The notes under the pieces were generated by a model that saw nothing but the letters and a program-made list of their open reading frames with translations, was not told the DNA's origin and ran no database searches. 64,000 nucleotides of DNA from Glutamicibacter sp. B1 (GTDB lineage Bacteria; Actinomycetota; Actinomycetes; Actinomycetales; Micrococcaceae): the NCBI RefSeq assembly GCF_039602135.1, contig NZ_CP125942.1, forward strand, positions 1,178,001 to 1,242,000. Direction: 5' to 3'. Position 1 is the first letter of the stretch; each line of letters starts with the position of its first letter. This document shows positions 27,279-36,982 of this stretch, piece after piece. The translations under genes and the position numbers were made by a program.

Positions 27279-27527
27279 TTATGAAGCGCGACGAGCACGT
27301 GCAGCGCGACGCTTTAAAGCGCGACGCTCATCTTCGCTCATACCGCCCCATACGCCTGCATCTTGGCCGGACTCAATGGCCCACTGCAAGCAAGTCTCAG
27401 TTACTTCGCATCGACGGCAAACGCTCTTGGCCTCTTCGATCTGCAATAGGGCCGGACCAGTATTTCCCACGGGGAAAAACAGTTCGGGATCCTTTTCCAG
27501 ACACGCCGCGCGGCTACGCCAATCCAT
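27279..27527 (-). CDS. whiB1: WhiB-family iron-sulfur transcription factor, WhiB1-like
   Basis: 82 residues with four cluster-binding cysteines (Cys9, then CRRC and C at about 37, 40, 46), the GVWGGM turn and a basic C-terminus (RRALKRRAARARRAS) for DNA contact. WhiB1 proteins bind the sigma factor and respond to nitric oxide or redox through a [4Fe-4S] cluster. The ATG has AAGGAG 11 bases before it. Length and motifs fit WhiB1 best. Confidence 0.9.
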   Translation of the reverse strand: MDWRSRAACLEKDPELFFPVGNTGPALLQIEEAKSVCRRCEVTETCLQWAIESGQDAGVWGGMSEDERRALKRRAARARRAS

Positions 27528-27884
27528 GCTTATTGATGCTCCTTGAAATCTGAGAGGGGGTCTGAAGATCCAACATCAGGTAACGGCAAGGCAACTACCA
27601 ACTAGGAATGAAATTAACTTCCGATTACCCAACGGTTACTGATTGGTTCTTCTGATCTTCGGTGAGGACCAATTAGGTACCTCGTTTAACCGACCACATA
27701 AGGTTTTCATGTTACGAGGAAGTAAACAAGAGTCATGATAGCGAAATGTTGCTGAATGCCTGAGTGCTTTCTCACATGGCATTTGGCATTCAATTCCGCT
27801 AGTGCCCATTGATGTGGTATTCGCTACAGTTCGTGCATTTGTGACAGTTTGAGTTCCGGCCAGACGTCAACGAAGATTGTTTTC
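27528..27884. other. Intergenic region between whiB and a membrane protein gene
   Basis: About 350 AT-richer bases. The ribosome site of whiB (AAGGAG on the minus strand) lies at its left edge. I see no coding frame, hairpin or repeat I can support. It must carry both divergent promoters. Confidence 0.5.
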
Positions 27885-28298
27885 GTGAGTCCCCAACAAA
27901 GTAATATGCCCCGTCCTATCAGCGTAGTCATCGTTGCAACATTAGTAATGCTTGAAGCGCTAGCCGTATTGGGATATGCCATTAGCTACCTAAGTAACCT
28001 TTCGAACGACGGCGTAGTCAACGTAGGCGGGCAAATCTTCATGCTGGGGCTGTGCCTTGTGGCAGCTGTTTGGCAAGGATCCGTAGCGGTGAATTTCTTC
28101 AAGGGCAAGGCATTTACCAGGGCCCCGATCATCGTGTGGCAGTTGTTCCAAATTATCCTGGCTGTTTCTTTTCTAAGCTCCAATATTGCGATGGTGAAGG
28201 TTGGTGCCTTCGCAGCTATCGCGATTGCCGGGGTGAGCGTGGTTCTACTATTCGCTCCAAAAACCACGGCGTTCCTCGGAGACCGGCCAGCAAGTTAG
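27885..28298 (+). CDS. Hypothetical four-helix membrane protein
   Basis: 137 residues with about four hydrophobic segments (around VVIVATLVMLEALAVLGYAI, MLGLCLVAAVW, IIVWQLFQIILAVSFL and AAIAIAGVSVVLLFA). No enzymatic motif. The start is uncertain between TTG 27849, GTG 27885 and ATG 27906, as none has a good ribosome site. It is flanked by the end of the large FHA-FtsK gene, which converges and overlaps it by 4 bases. Confidence 0.65.
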   Translation: MSPQQSNMPRPISVVIVATLVMLEALAVLGYAISYLSNLSNDGVVNVGGQIFMLGLCLVAAVWQGSVAVNFFKGKAFTRAPIIVWQLFQIILAVSFLSSNIAMVKVGAFAAIAIAGVSVVLLFAPKTTAFLGDRPAS

Positions 28299-31200
28299 TC
28301 GGCTTCAACAAGAGATCCTCTCGGAATGAGGATCATCCTTGGCTGGCCGGAGCGTGAGATGACGGCTCGCCAATAGGGAGTATGTCTCTCTTCTGATTCT
28401 CGGTGCAATGCTGGCCACTGCATCGGCTGCATATCTTGTGAGTGTTCAGACTCAACGACTGCAATTTCTCTGTCATCGATTCCAGCAGCTGAAAGACCGA
28501 GCTCGTAGCCCAGTCTGACTGACGCTGGGGTAAACACGACGGACTGAATATTTAACGCCCGAAGCCTTTCAAGAGCTGGTGCAAGACGCGTATCGGCGCT
28601 GCTGTCCAAATAAATACAAATCAAGCTTGGGCATGCCCCAGGAGCCACATCGAAGTCGTCGAGCGAAGCAAGTAATTCTTCAACACCGTACCTATGAACT
28701 GCATTCCACCGTTCGGCTAGGCACCGTGAGATCGAGAGTCGATCCTTGGGGTCGGGGCAAATCATGATGAACCGAGACTGTCGCGGACGTGCAACGGACC
28801 GCCAAGTAAATGGACTGTACCCCAGAAGTTCGGATTCTTTCTCTGCTGCGAAGTCGTTCTCAGAGAGGGTAGAAGATCTGCTGTTCCAGCTGCGGTTGCC
28901 GCTTTCCTTTGCTTGGGCCGGAGCCAATTGGAAAACCTGAGGTGGATGATCTGAATTCACGACTACTCCTCGGCCCATCAAGGCAGAGCATGATGGTAAT
29001 TTGGGCCAGATCATTTTTAGGGACTCGGTGGCATTGAGCGGAAAATACCATTGCGTGGTGAATAAGCCCGTGGACTTAAGGCAGTTCTGATCACGGTCGA
29101 CGGCGCAAACAATGAATGGGATCTCAGTTCCACCCAAACGTAATAACGAACCCAGGGCTTCATCAAACCGTTGAAAATGTTGCGGGTGTAAGACCGATTG
29201 AAGCTGAGCCAACGAATGAACCATGACAATTAGACCGCGGTCTCGTGGCAGAGATTCTAAGAAATCCAAAGCATCCAAAAAGGCATACGTGTCTTCTCCA
29301 GTGACAACCTTCAGGTTTGAATGTTGGTCTGGTTCGGACACTGGGGATGGCCCGAAACACAAAATTTTTCGGGGCAGCGATGCTAAGAAGTTTAGGGTCA
29401 TCCGGGCGCCGGCCTCTGGCAATCCACAAATTAGCAGAGACCGCCTCCGCACGGTATTTATGATCAAAGGTTCCAGCGTGCCGCCGGAGAGGTTATCCCG
29501 AACGCCGCAATAGATGGAACCATCATTCATTCCTGGCCAAATTGTTGGAACTGTAATTTCTTCCGTGGCATGCGGAAGCGGTGGTGCAAAACTCGACGTG
29601 CATTGAAGCGCGGAATTCCAACGCGATCCTAAAGATTTTGATAGATCCTTCAGGGGATCCGACCTGTCGACCCCTGCGGGAGAATCGAAGGTACTGAACT
29701 TGGTCAGAGTCATGTTCTTCCGATTTCGCTCATAGACCGCACCTTCGAGACCTGGCTCAACCGCGAGATGAAATTGAACTTTCTCTGTGGGCCTAGAAGC
29801 ACTTTTGATAATCGCTAGACCTGGTTGGTTTAGCACCGTTGCAGCTGTGGATCCGACAAGTTCGACCGATTCACTGGGATCGTTCACGCGCAATGCGATG
29901 ACGGCATTAATGTTGGCGCGAGTTTGGCCCGTTAGCGCGCCCGCCGGACGCTGCGTGCTGAGGATTAAATGGATTCCTAACGCTCGCCCTACGGCAGCCA
30001 AACGATCGATCCTTTGTCCAGCAGTCGGAAGGGAATCGATGAAGACTCGAAACTCGTCAACAATAATGACGAGTCGAGGCAAAGGGAATGGTGCCGAATC
30101 ACACTTCTGATACTCGTGAAGATCGCTGCATCCGGTGTTAGCTAGTATTTCTTCTCGTCGGCGTACCTCGTACTCAAGTTGCTCGAGGATTCGCTGAGCA
30201 ATGGATTCGTCTAAGTCACTGGCGAAAAGCTGAACGTGAGGAAGAGACTCAAAGACGGATAGGCCAGCGCCGCCCTTGAAATCAACGAGGGCAAGGGCTA
30301 ATTGCTGTGGCGAAAATTGGTACGCAAGGTCAGCAACTATGCGACGAAGCGCTTCCGATTTCCCGGATCCCGTGGTGCCACAGATCAACATATGTGGTCC
30401 GTCATCATCTAGATCAAGTGATACCTCATCCCCGGAGTCGTTGACACCGATGGAGACACTCATTCGGTGAGCTGACTGTGGTAAGGCTCGCTGTTTCGGG
30501 CGATCTATCGAAGGCACTAAGTCCAAGAACTGTTGGATGGTTCGATCAAAACGCATCAAACTCAAACGGTGTAATTTCTGGAGGACAAACCGCTGATCAG
30601 GAAAAAGGGCGGATTCGGAATCCAATACGATCCAATGTTCCGCCGTTTCCGGGAGTGAAGGGCAAAGACTAAATATGAGAGTCTCTGGCAACGAATTGGT
30701 GGGCGTAGAGGTCAGATAAATCGTTCTAAGTTCCGTCTCCTTCTGTTGCCAAGGGCTTGCCTCCGCTGCTGGTGTAGGGGCTGACGTACTGACATTGGGC
30801 AGGAGCAATAAGGACGCCGGCAAACAATGAATTGTCGGATCAACTATTAGGGAGAGCTTGCCTGACGCGATTAGCGGGACAAATCGCACCAACACGTTGG
30901 CCAGTACTTCACCCATGTTCGAATCTTGGTTTCCCACCAAATGCCATACACCGGGCACAGGTGGAGCAAATACCGGACTAGGCCTAGGCGCATCCAGCGA
31001 TCGCCCTTTGAAGAAAGTCCATTTTTTCCTCGGAGATTCGGACTCAATGGAGCCAGATAGGTGCGCAGACCAAAGCCCGTCGCCCCACACAACGGGCGGT
31101 ACAGGGAGCGTGGTAATTCCCAAGGCAGTTGCATCAAGCCCTGCAATAACGTTTTGCCCCAACGGAGCCGCATAGTTGTATCGGGCTTGGAGAGCTGATC

Positions 31201-31981
31201 TCATCTGATTGCGCATGGCGCGTTTCCAGCGTCGGAGTTCTGAAACCAATTGGCAAGCAGGGGCTAAACCCATAAGCGCAGAGACGCCACTAATGATCAA
31301 GAAGAACATCGTTCCCATCAGGAAAGCCAGTAATAACCCGGTGAGTATCGGAACGGTGGCAGCCAGGATGAGCATTACCAAGCGATCAATTTCAGGTTTT
31401 GCTGGAACACGGACCTCTAAATCGTCAGCCACGATCGTAGCTCTCGGTTCCGACAAGACCGGATCTCCAACGACAAAAAATGTATTGCCGAGACGAAATT
31501 TTGACCCCAGTTCAAGGTCTAGGGTGATGCAGTTGGTTCCATCGTCACGTGATATGTGATTACCAGGAGTTGCGACGAGTCGTATTTGGCGGGCCGAAAC
31601 CTTTATCGTTGCGTGGCAACGTGAGATTTGTGGGTCTTCTAGCCACAGCGGCGCGTGTCTACCTATCGTGTGTTCGCCATGAGTAAGAGAAATCCATGCT
31701 CCAGAATCTGGTCCTTGAAGTACAAAGAGTTTCAGCGCACTTGAATTGATCGTGCAATCTGGCTGTATCCGAGGAATATCACTGAGGACTATTTTTTGGC
31801 CTGACGCCACAGTACCGACTTGCTTTAGAACCTCGTGTCCTGCATACCAACGCAAGCCAGGGAATGCGGTCTCAAGAATCGATGACAGTTTGCCGCCTGT
31901 CATTTTTCCTGTCGAGACCACCTCAAATTGACGTGGATGCTGAAACTTTTGGGAGATTAAGAGTAATTCGTAGCGTGCCAT
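28295..31981 (-). CDS. FHA-domain FtsK/SpoIIIE-type ATPase (EccC-like)
   Basis: A 1228-residue membrane-anchored motor. The N-terminal part carries an FHA domain (HTIGRHAPLWLEDPQISRCH, about residues 110-170). Two membrane segments follow near 215-260 (VMLILAATVPILTGLLLAFL). The main FtsK/SpoIIIE domain has Walker A CGTTGSGKSEALRRIV and the VDFKGG motif; a second, degenerate ATPase-like region fills the C-terminal third. This resembles EccC/YukB coupling ATPases of type VII secretion, but no EsxA/WXG100 gene is visible. ATG 31981 has AGGA upstream. It diverges from the Tad operon. Confidence 0.82.
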   Translation of the reverse strand: MARYELLLISQKFQHPRQFEVVSTGKMTGGKLSSILETAFPGLRWYAGHEVLKQVGTVASGQKIVLSDIPRIQPDCTINSSALKLFVLQGPDSGAWISLTHGEHTIGRHAPLWLEDPQISRCHATIKVSARQIRLVATPGNHISRDDGTNCITLDLELGSKFRLGNTFFVVGDPVLSEPRATIVADDLEVRVPAKPEIDRLVMLILAATVPILTGLLLAFLMGTMFFLIISGVSALMGLAPACQLVSELRRWKRAMRNQMRSALQARYNYAAPLGQNVIAGLDATALGITTLPVPPVVWGDGLWSAHLSGSIESESPRKKWTFFKGRSLDAPRPSPVFAPPVPGVWHLVGNQDSNMGEVLANVLVRFVPLIASGKLSLIVDPTIHCLPASLLLLPNVSTSAPTPAAEASPWQQKETELRTIYLTSTPTNSLPETLIFSLCPSLPETAEHWIVLDSESALFPDQRFVLQKLHRLSLMRFDRTIQQFLDLVPSIDRPKQRALPQSAHRMSVSIGVNDSGDEVSLDLDDDGPHMLICGTTGSGKSEALRRIVADLAYQFSPQQLALALVDFKGGAGLSVFESLPHVQLFASDLDESIAQRILEQLEYEVRRREEILANTGCSDLHEYQKCDSAPFPLPRLVIIVDEFRVFIDSLPTAGQRIDRLAAVGRALGIHLILSTQRPAGALTGQTRANINAVIALRVNDPSESVELVGSTAATVLNQPGLAIIKSASRPTEKVQFHLAVEPGLEGAVYERNRKNMTLTKFSTFDSPAGVDRSDPLKDLSKSLGSRWNSALQCTSSFAPPLPHATEEITVPTIWPGMNDGSIYCGVRDNLSGGTLEPLIINTVRRRSLLICGLPEAGARMTLNFLASLPRKILCFGPSPVSEPDQHSNLKVVTGEDTYAFLDALDFLESLPRDRGLIVMVHSLAQLQSVLHPQHFQRFDEALGSLLRLGGTEIPFIVCAVDRDQNCLKSTGLFTTQWYFPLNATESLKMIWPKLPSCSALMGRGVVVNSDHPPQVFQLAPAQAKESGNRSWNSRSSTLSENDFAAEKESELLGYSPFTWRSVARPRQSRFIMICPDPKDRLSISRCLAERWNAVHRYGVEELLASLDDFDVAPGACPSLICIYLDSSADTRLAPALERLRALNIQSVVFTPASVRLGYELGLSAAGIDDREIAVVESEHSQDMQPMQWPALHRESEERHTPYWRAVISRSGQPRMILIPRGSLVEAD

Positions 31982-32233
31982 GAAGAGTCCTGAACATGTG
32001 TGACGAACCATGAGGTACTAATCAAAGCGCGCTAGTCCACCTGCTCGCATAACTAAAAGACGGCCTGTGGAGAATCTGTTTCCGTTTATCCACAAAAATA
32101 AAACCTCTTGAAAGGGAAGCGAAGTGCCTATAGCATCCCTAGTCATACGAGTAAGAAAGCTGCACCGACGAAGCGCTCGCCGATGGTCCCCGAATTCGGG
32201 ATTCTTTGATAAGAAAAGCCAGAGGAGTGAGTT

Positions 32234-33454
32234 GTGCAGGCGCTGGCCATCGTTGAGGACGAAGTTCGTGAATTGGTGAGAAGGCGTGGACTAGATCCAG
32301 CTAAACAGCCCACCATGATCAAGTCATTGATTGAAGAAGTAATCAAAGATTACGATGAGCGAGCACTTCTGGGCGCAGTACCGTCGCTGGGATCTCTCGA
32401 TGCTGCACGACAGACAATTTTTGATAATGTCGCCGGTTTCGGTGCGCTGCAGCCGCTTCTTGATGATCCCACTGTTGAAGAGATTTGGATAAACGCGCCA
32501 CATCAAGTTTTTTGCGCCAGAGGTGGCCAAAGCCAACTCACCCACATCCGTATGGAATCCTCAGAGATCGCTGCTTTGGTTGAACGGATGTTGAAGTCTT
32601 CTGGACGGCGTCTAGATCTGTCTCAACCATTTGTCGATTGCCAGCTTCCAGACGGCTCTCGATTACACGTCGTCATCCCCGACATCACTCATGAACACTG
32701 GGCCGTGAACATCCGAAAGTTCATTGCTCGCGCAGGCAAGCTAGAAGACCTGGTAGATCTCGACTCATTGAGCAGACCAGCCGCGTTGTACTTGTCGATG
32801 GCGATTAACGCGGGCTTGAACGTGATCGTTACGGGTCCAACCCAGGCTGGAAAAACGACCATGCTTAATTGCTTGGCATCTTCAATTGGACCGCGTGAGC
32901 GGGTCATTAGCATTGAAGAAATTTTCGAACTTAACCTTGTCCTTCGTGACGTGGTGGCCATGCAAACACGGCTGGCCAACTTAGAAGGAACTGGCGAAAT
33001 TACAATGCGCCGATTGGTCAAAGAGGCATTACGCATGAGGCCTGATCGGATCATTGTGGGAGAGGTTCGAGAAGCTGAATCTCTAGACATGCTCATCGCC
33101 CTGAACTCGGGCATTTCAGGACTTTGTACGCTCCACGCAAATTCGGCGAGGGACGCAATTACCAAAATATGCACACTCCCATTGTTGGCAGGCCCGAATA
33201 TAACCAGCGACTTTACAATCAAGACAGTGGCTGCCTGTATTGATCTGGTCGTTCACTGTGTGCGTAGCCCCGGCGGCCATCGGTACGTCAACGAAATACT
33301 CAGCATTCGCAACCGTGTCGAGGCCGGACAAATTGAGTCCTCGACATTGTTCGAACGACGGGATGGCGCTCTCTGTCCTGCACCAGGCGCGGATTGGGAA
33401 CATGAGAAATTTGATCTTGCGGGTATCAATATTGCTGAGCTGATGGTGGCATAA
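32234..33454 (+). CDS. tadA: Tad pilus ATPase TadA/CpaF
   Basis: A 406-residue secretion ATPase of the GspE/VirB11 group that powers Flp pilus assembly. It shows an N-terminal CpaF helical part, Walker A VTGPTQAGKTTML, the Asp box VISIEEIFEL, RPDRIIVGEVREAE and the His box GLCTLHANSARDA. The GTG at 32234 has GAGGAG upstream. tadB follows after two bases. Confidence 0.92.
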   Translation: MQALAIVEDEVRELVRRRGLDPAKQPTMIKSLIEEVIKDYDERALLGAVPSLGSLDAARQTIFDNVAGFGALQPLLDDPTVEEIWINAPHQVFCARGGQSQLTHIRMESSEIAALVERMLKSSGRRLDLSQPFVDCQLPDGSRLHVVIPDITHEHWAVNIRKFIARAGKLEDLVDLDSLSRPAALYLSMAINAGLNVIVTGPTQAGKTTMLNCLASSIGPRERVISIEEIFELNLVLRDVVAMQTRLANLEGTGEITMRRLVKEALRMRPDRIIVGEVREAESLDMLIALNSGISGLCTLHANSARDAITKICTLPLLAGPNITSDFTIKTVAACIDLVVHCVRSPGGHRYVNEILSIRNRVEAGQIESSTLFERRDGALCPAPGADWEHEKFDLAGINIAELMVA

Positions 33455-33456
33455 CC

Positions 33457-34308
33457 ATGCTTGCGTTTTTCGCGTTACTCGGAGGCCTCGGGCTGGCCAT
33501 ATTGGTAGATTGGTTGCTTTTTGCGCCTTGGGTCCGTGCTCCGAAACGCACGTCCAGAATCAAAACTGCCCTGCAACAAGCCGGAATGACTAACGTCGCT
33601 CCTGCCAAGTTTCTCCTGATTTGCTTGGGGTGCGGGGTCATATCTGGTTTGCTGACGTTTGGGCTAACAGGCGCGTGGCTTTTTGCCATATTGTTTTTCA
33701 GTTTTGGGACGTTGGCACCGTGGGCATTTTTACGTCGGCAAGCAGCAAAACGGCAGGCCGCATTGCAAGAACAATGGCCTGAAGTCGTCGACCACCTAAG
33801 AAGTGCGATACGTGCGGGACTTTCGTTGCCGGAAGCTCTGAGCCAGTTGACGTCATTGGGCCCTCAAATATTGAGGCCGCTTTTTAGAGATTTCGCTCTG
33901 GACTATAGGGCCACCGCAAATTTTCGTGTTGCATTAGATCAACTGGGTGAACGTCTAGCAGACCCGGTCGCGGACAAGATTTTGACGACCCTTCGAATTA
34001 CTCGTGAGGTCGGCGGCACGGATCTGGGAAACACACTTGCTACTTTGTCTGCATTCCTCCGTGACGATGTGCGCACGCGAGGCGAATTGGCTGCACGTCA
34101 GTCGTGGATAGTTTCTGCTGCGAGGCTCGCCGTGGCAGCACCGTGGATTCTTCTCTTGGTTCTTGGAACTCAACCAGCAGCTAAAGATGCCTACATGACA
34201 CCCGGAGGAGTGCTCGTTCTTGCACTAGGAATTGGGATTTCAGTTGTCTGTTATCGGATCATGTTGCGGCTGGGAACTTTGCCTGTAGAAGAGAGGGTTT
34301 TGTCATGA
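33457..34308 (+). CDS. tadB: Tad inner-membrane platform protein TadB
   Basis: 283 residues with the type II secretion F domain. Hydrophobic segments near the N-terminus (two, about 1-25 and 45-85), a central cytosolic helical domain (WPEVVDHLRSAIRAGLSLPE) and two C-terminal segments. TadB and TadC form the platform on which TadA drives pilin assembly. Its end overlaps tadC by 4 bases. Confidence 0.88.
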   Translation: MLAFFALLGGLGLAILVDWLLFAPWVRAPKRTSRIKTALQQAGMTNVAPAKFLLICLGCGVISGLLTFGLTGAWLFAILFFSFGTLAPWAFLRRQAAKRQAALQEQWPEVVDHLRSAIRAGLSLPEALSQLTSLGPQILRPLFRDFALDYRATANFRVALDQLGERLADPVADKILTTLRITREVGGTDLGNTLATLSAFLRDDVRTRGELAARQSWIVSAARLAVAAPWILLLVLGTQPAAKDAYMTPGGVLVLALGIGISVVCYRIMLRLGTLPVEERVLS

Positions 34309-35246
34309 ACTCCTTCATTTCGTGGGCTGCTCTGTGCGGTTTCGGCTTCGGCCTCGGACTTTGGATCATCTTGGTCAACCTACCCGGATGGCGGAAGATG
34401 GCGTTCGCTGAACGTATTGCGCCCCACGTGCGCGTAGGCGTACGGAGCTCGCGAATGCTTGAAGACTCATGGCATTCAGAATCGGGGCATTCCGCATTGG
34501 CCCAACTCGCGTCGCCAATGATTTCGCAAATAAGAAAATTTGCCACGAGCCATAACCCTTCTAACGACATCCTCTTGAAAAAGCTCAATGCCGCTGGCCT
34601 TGAACTAAGTGTCATTGACTATCGCGCACAAGAAATCATTTGCGCATTGGTCGGCATAGTTGTGGGTTCGGTATTCACAGCAGTCGCCTCGCTTCAATAT
34701 GACCTTTCATTGGTATCGAGCGTCTTGATAGCAATCTGTTGCGGCATGCTGGGGTACGCACTGCGTGGCTGGTGGCTTGGCGAACAAATCCATCGGCGCT
34801 CCCGAAAAATACTGACCCAATTTCCGACCGTCGCTGAAGTTCTGGCACTTACCGTGGGCGCTGGGGAGTCCACCACCGGAGCCATCGAACGAATCTCCCG
34901 TATCTGTCACGGAGTAATAGGTGAAGAATTCGTCAAGACGTTGAATGACATCCACGCTGGAACACCAATGATTCAAGCGATGCAGAATATGTCGGATCGA
35001 ATGCAGGTCGGCACGATCACTAGATTCGTAGACGCCATTGTCGTGGCTACGGAACGCGGTACTCCGCTCGCTCAGGTGCTTCGTGACCAAGCTCAAGATG
35101 TTCGTGACGCATCAAAGCGCGAACTAATGGAAGTTGCCGGAAAAAGAGAAATTTTGATGCTCGTTCCGGTGGTATTCGGGATATTACCCCTGACCATCAT
35201 TTTCGCGGTGTTCCCTGGACTAGCGCTATTGGAGATGAGCTATTGA
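34305..35246 (+). CDS. tadC: Tad inner-membrane platform protein TadC
   Basis: 313 residues, type II secretion F family. Membrane segments at the N-terminus, near 105-155 and at the C-terminus (LMLVPVVFGILPLTIIFAVF), with a cytosolic GAGESTTGAIERIS region. ATGA overlap with tadB. The operon should continue with pilin-type genes, but is interrupted by the prophage. Confidence 0.88.
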   Translation: MNSFISWAALCGFGFGLGLWIILVNLPGWRKMAFAERIAPHVRVGVRSSRMLEDSWHSESGHSALAQLASPMISQIRKFATSHNPSNDILLKKLNAAGLELSVIDYRAQEIICALVGIVVGSVFTAVASLQYDLSLVSSVLIAICCGMLGYALRGWWLGEQIHRRSRKILTQFPTVAEVLALTVGAGESTTGAIERISRICHGVIGEEFVKTLNDIHAGTPMIQAMQNMSDRMQVGTITRFVDAIVVATERGTPLAQVLRDQAQDVRDASKRELMEVAGKREILMLVPVVFGILPLTIIFAVFPGLALLEMSY

Positions 35247-35307
35247 TCGAAACGAAACAACAAGTCATCGAAGAACTTACGAAGCACGAATCACTGAAGG
35301 GGATGTC

Positions 35308-35457
35308 ATGTTAAGCATTCAAGAATTTATGGTTGGTTTCTACTTGCGCGTCGTCGGGGAGACTCGCAGATTCTGGGAAAAGATTTCGCCCAAATTGGCG
35401 GAGAGCAGAGGAGATGTGCCGGGGTGGGTCATGATTACTCTCGTGACTAAGCCCTAA
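35308..35457 (+). pseudogene. Remnant of small Flp/TadE-like pilus protein, split by the prophage
   Basis: 49 codons starting at an ATG with AAGGGGAT upstream, 61 bases after tadC. The peptide MLSIQEFMVGFYLRVVGE...RGDVPGWVMITLVTKP looks like the start of the short membrane protein that follows tadC in actinobacteria, where RGDVPGWV leads into a single hydrophobic segment. Here the frame runs into prophage sequence and stops at a TAA that overlaps the integrase stop, so the membrane segment is missing. The rest should lie at attR outside the window. Confidence 0.7.
35425..35457. other. Left prophage attachment junction (attL)
   Basis: Similarity to the pilus gene is lost after the codons for VMITL, and the integrase gene ends at 35454, so the crossover is within this stretch. 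Serine integrases use a 2-base core, which cannot be located without the attR side or an empty site. Confidence 0.6.
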
Positions 35458-36890
35458 TTGCTCCCACCATCTGACAAGGTGCTTTGCTCCCAACGGGCAA
35501 CAATCCGCACCTCGGCACGCGGCCGCCCAGGCTTTACCACGATCCGTGCCACCACCCTGGACAGCAGCTCACGCTTTACCGCGGCCGGCATCTCGCCCCA
35601 CTGCTCCATCAGGTCAGGAGGTAACTTCACCGGCTCTACCCGCGCCTCAACCCGCGCCGCCATCAACTGATCTTCCAAAGACTTCTTCTCACCGAGCCAC
35701 TGGTCACGCATCCGCTCATACACCTCCTGCGGCACCGTCCCATCCACCAGCTTCTCAGTCAACGCCGACAACCTGGACTCGACCTTGATCAGCGCTCGCC
35801 GGAGGCTGGGGGTGGGATCGTGAGGCTTGGGTGCCTTGCGGTCCTTGGTGGCCTCGTTGATTTCTGCAGCCAAGTCCGTGAGCCAGGGAAGAAGCGTCGC
35901 TTCGATGGTGCTGCTCATGACGTAGCCACCGGAATGGAGTTTCCATTGGGCGGCGCCGCTGCAACGGTATTTGAGGGTGTGGCCTGAGCCGAAGAGGCCG
36001 GCGTACATGCCGTGGCCGCAGAGTTCGCAGAAGATCAGGCCTGTGTAGGGGTATGTGCTTTTGGTGCTGGAGCGGCTGACCCTGCGGCTCTTGCGTCGTA
36101 CCTGGTACTGCTCCCATGTTTCTTCGTCGATCAGCGGATCGTGGATCCCCTGGTGGACTTCGCCCTTGGAGATGAAGTGGCCGGAGGCGAAGGGGTTGTC
36201 CATGACGCGTCGGACGGTGGTTGCTGACCAGATGCCAGGCTTCGGCCCGGTGTAGCCTTCTCCTGGCTTGGTGGGCCCGGCGTTGAGGTAGTCGGTGATC
36301 TCGTAGAACGAGGTGCCGGTAATGTATTTGCGGTAGCACTCCTGCAGGATGGGCCCCTCGACCGGATGCGGGGTGAAACCTGTGGCCCGGTCGTATTCGT
36401 AGCCGTATCGTTTCTTTCCAGTGGCTGGGATTCCTTGCTCGACGCGGCGCCGGTGCGCCTCTTTCCAAGTATCGCCAATGCGTTCCGATTCGAAGGCTGC
36501 GAACTCCGCGAGCATGCCGCGCGCGAAACGTCCGGTGGACGTACTCACGTCAACCTGCTCTGTCGCTGACTCGATGCGGCCGCCGGCGGCTTCCACTTTG
36601 TCGATGGCCACGGCCCAGTCCAGCCGGGCGCGTGAGAGGCGCGACCATTTCCAGAGGATGATGACGTCGGCGTGCTGGTCTTCGATCATCTTCATGACGC
36701 GCAGCACGGCTGGGCGTTTCCAGGTGCGTCCGCTGATCCCGTGGTCGGCCTCGACGGCGACAACGTCGTAGCCTGCCTGCGCTGCGTAGCGCCGGCCTGC
36801 GTCCTCTTGCAGCTCAAGGCTGATGGATTCCTCCCTGGCCACTGATTGGCGGAGGTAGAGGATCGCCCTAGGACGTGCTTTCGGGTTCAT
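35454..36890 (-). CDS. int: Large serine recombinase, prophage integrase
   Basis: 478 residues. The resolvase domain begins AILYLRQSVAREESISLELQ with the catalytic Ser at 16 and WKWSRLSRARLDW later. Next come the recombinase domain (VRRVMDNPFASGHFISKGEV), a zinc-ribbon region (FCELCGHG, then YRCSG) and a C-terminal coiled coil. It integrates the phage by attP x attB recombination and, with a directionality factor not identified here, excises it. An AGGAG site precedes the ATG. It lies directly against attL. Confidence 0.95.
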   Translation of the reverse strand: MNPKARPRAILYLRQSVAREESISLELQEDAGRRYAAQAGYDVVAVEADHGISGRTWKRPAVLRVMKMIEDQHADVIILWKWSRLSRARLDWAVAIDKVEAAGGRIESATEQVDVSTSTGRFARGMLAEFAAFESERIGDTWKEAHRRRVEQGIPATGKKRYGYEYDRATGFTPHPVEGPILQECYRKYITGTSFYEITDYLNAGPTKPGEGYTGPKPGIWSATTVRRVMDNPFASGHFISKGEVHQGIHDPLIDEETWEQYQVRRKSRRVSRSSTKSTYPYTGLIFCELCGHGMYAGLFGSGHTLKYRCSGAAQWKLHSGGYVMSSTIEATLLPWLTDLAAEINEATKDRKAPKPHDPTPSLRRALIKVESRLSALTEKLVDGTVPQEVYERMRDQWLGEKKSLEDQLMAARVEARVEPVKLPPDLMEQWGEMPAAVKRELLSRVVARIVVKPGRPRAEVRIVARWEQSTLSDGGSN

Positions 36891-36982
36891 TGTGGATACT
36901 CCTGTGAATATCGAATCTTTATTCCATGATCAGGGCGCAGGACAGCCAGGGAGCATGGGAGAAGCGAGATGTGGATTAGTGT

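Noticed and set aside
27849..27905. Earlier TTG start of the membrane protein near 28 kb
   Set aside because: No ribosome site; kept as an alternative only.
35243..35314. 23-codon frame starting TTG in a TTGA overlap with the tadC stop
   Set aside because: Too short, no good ribosome site, and it collides with the pilus gene remnant.
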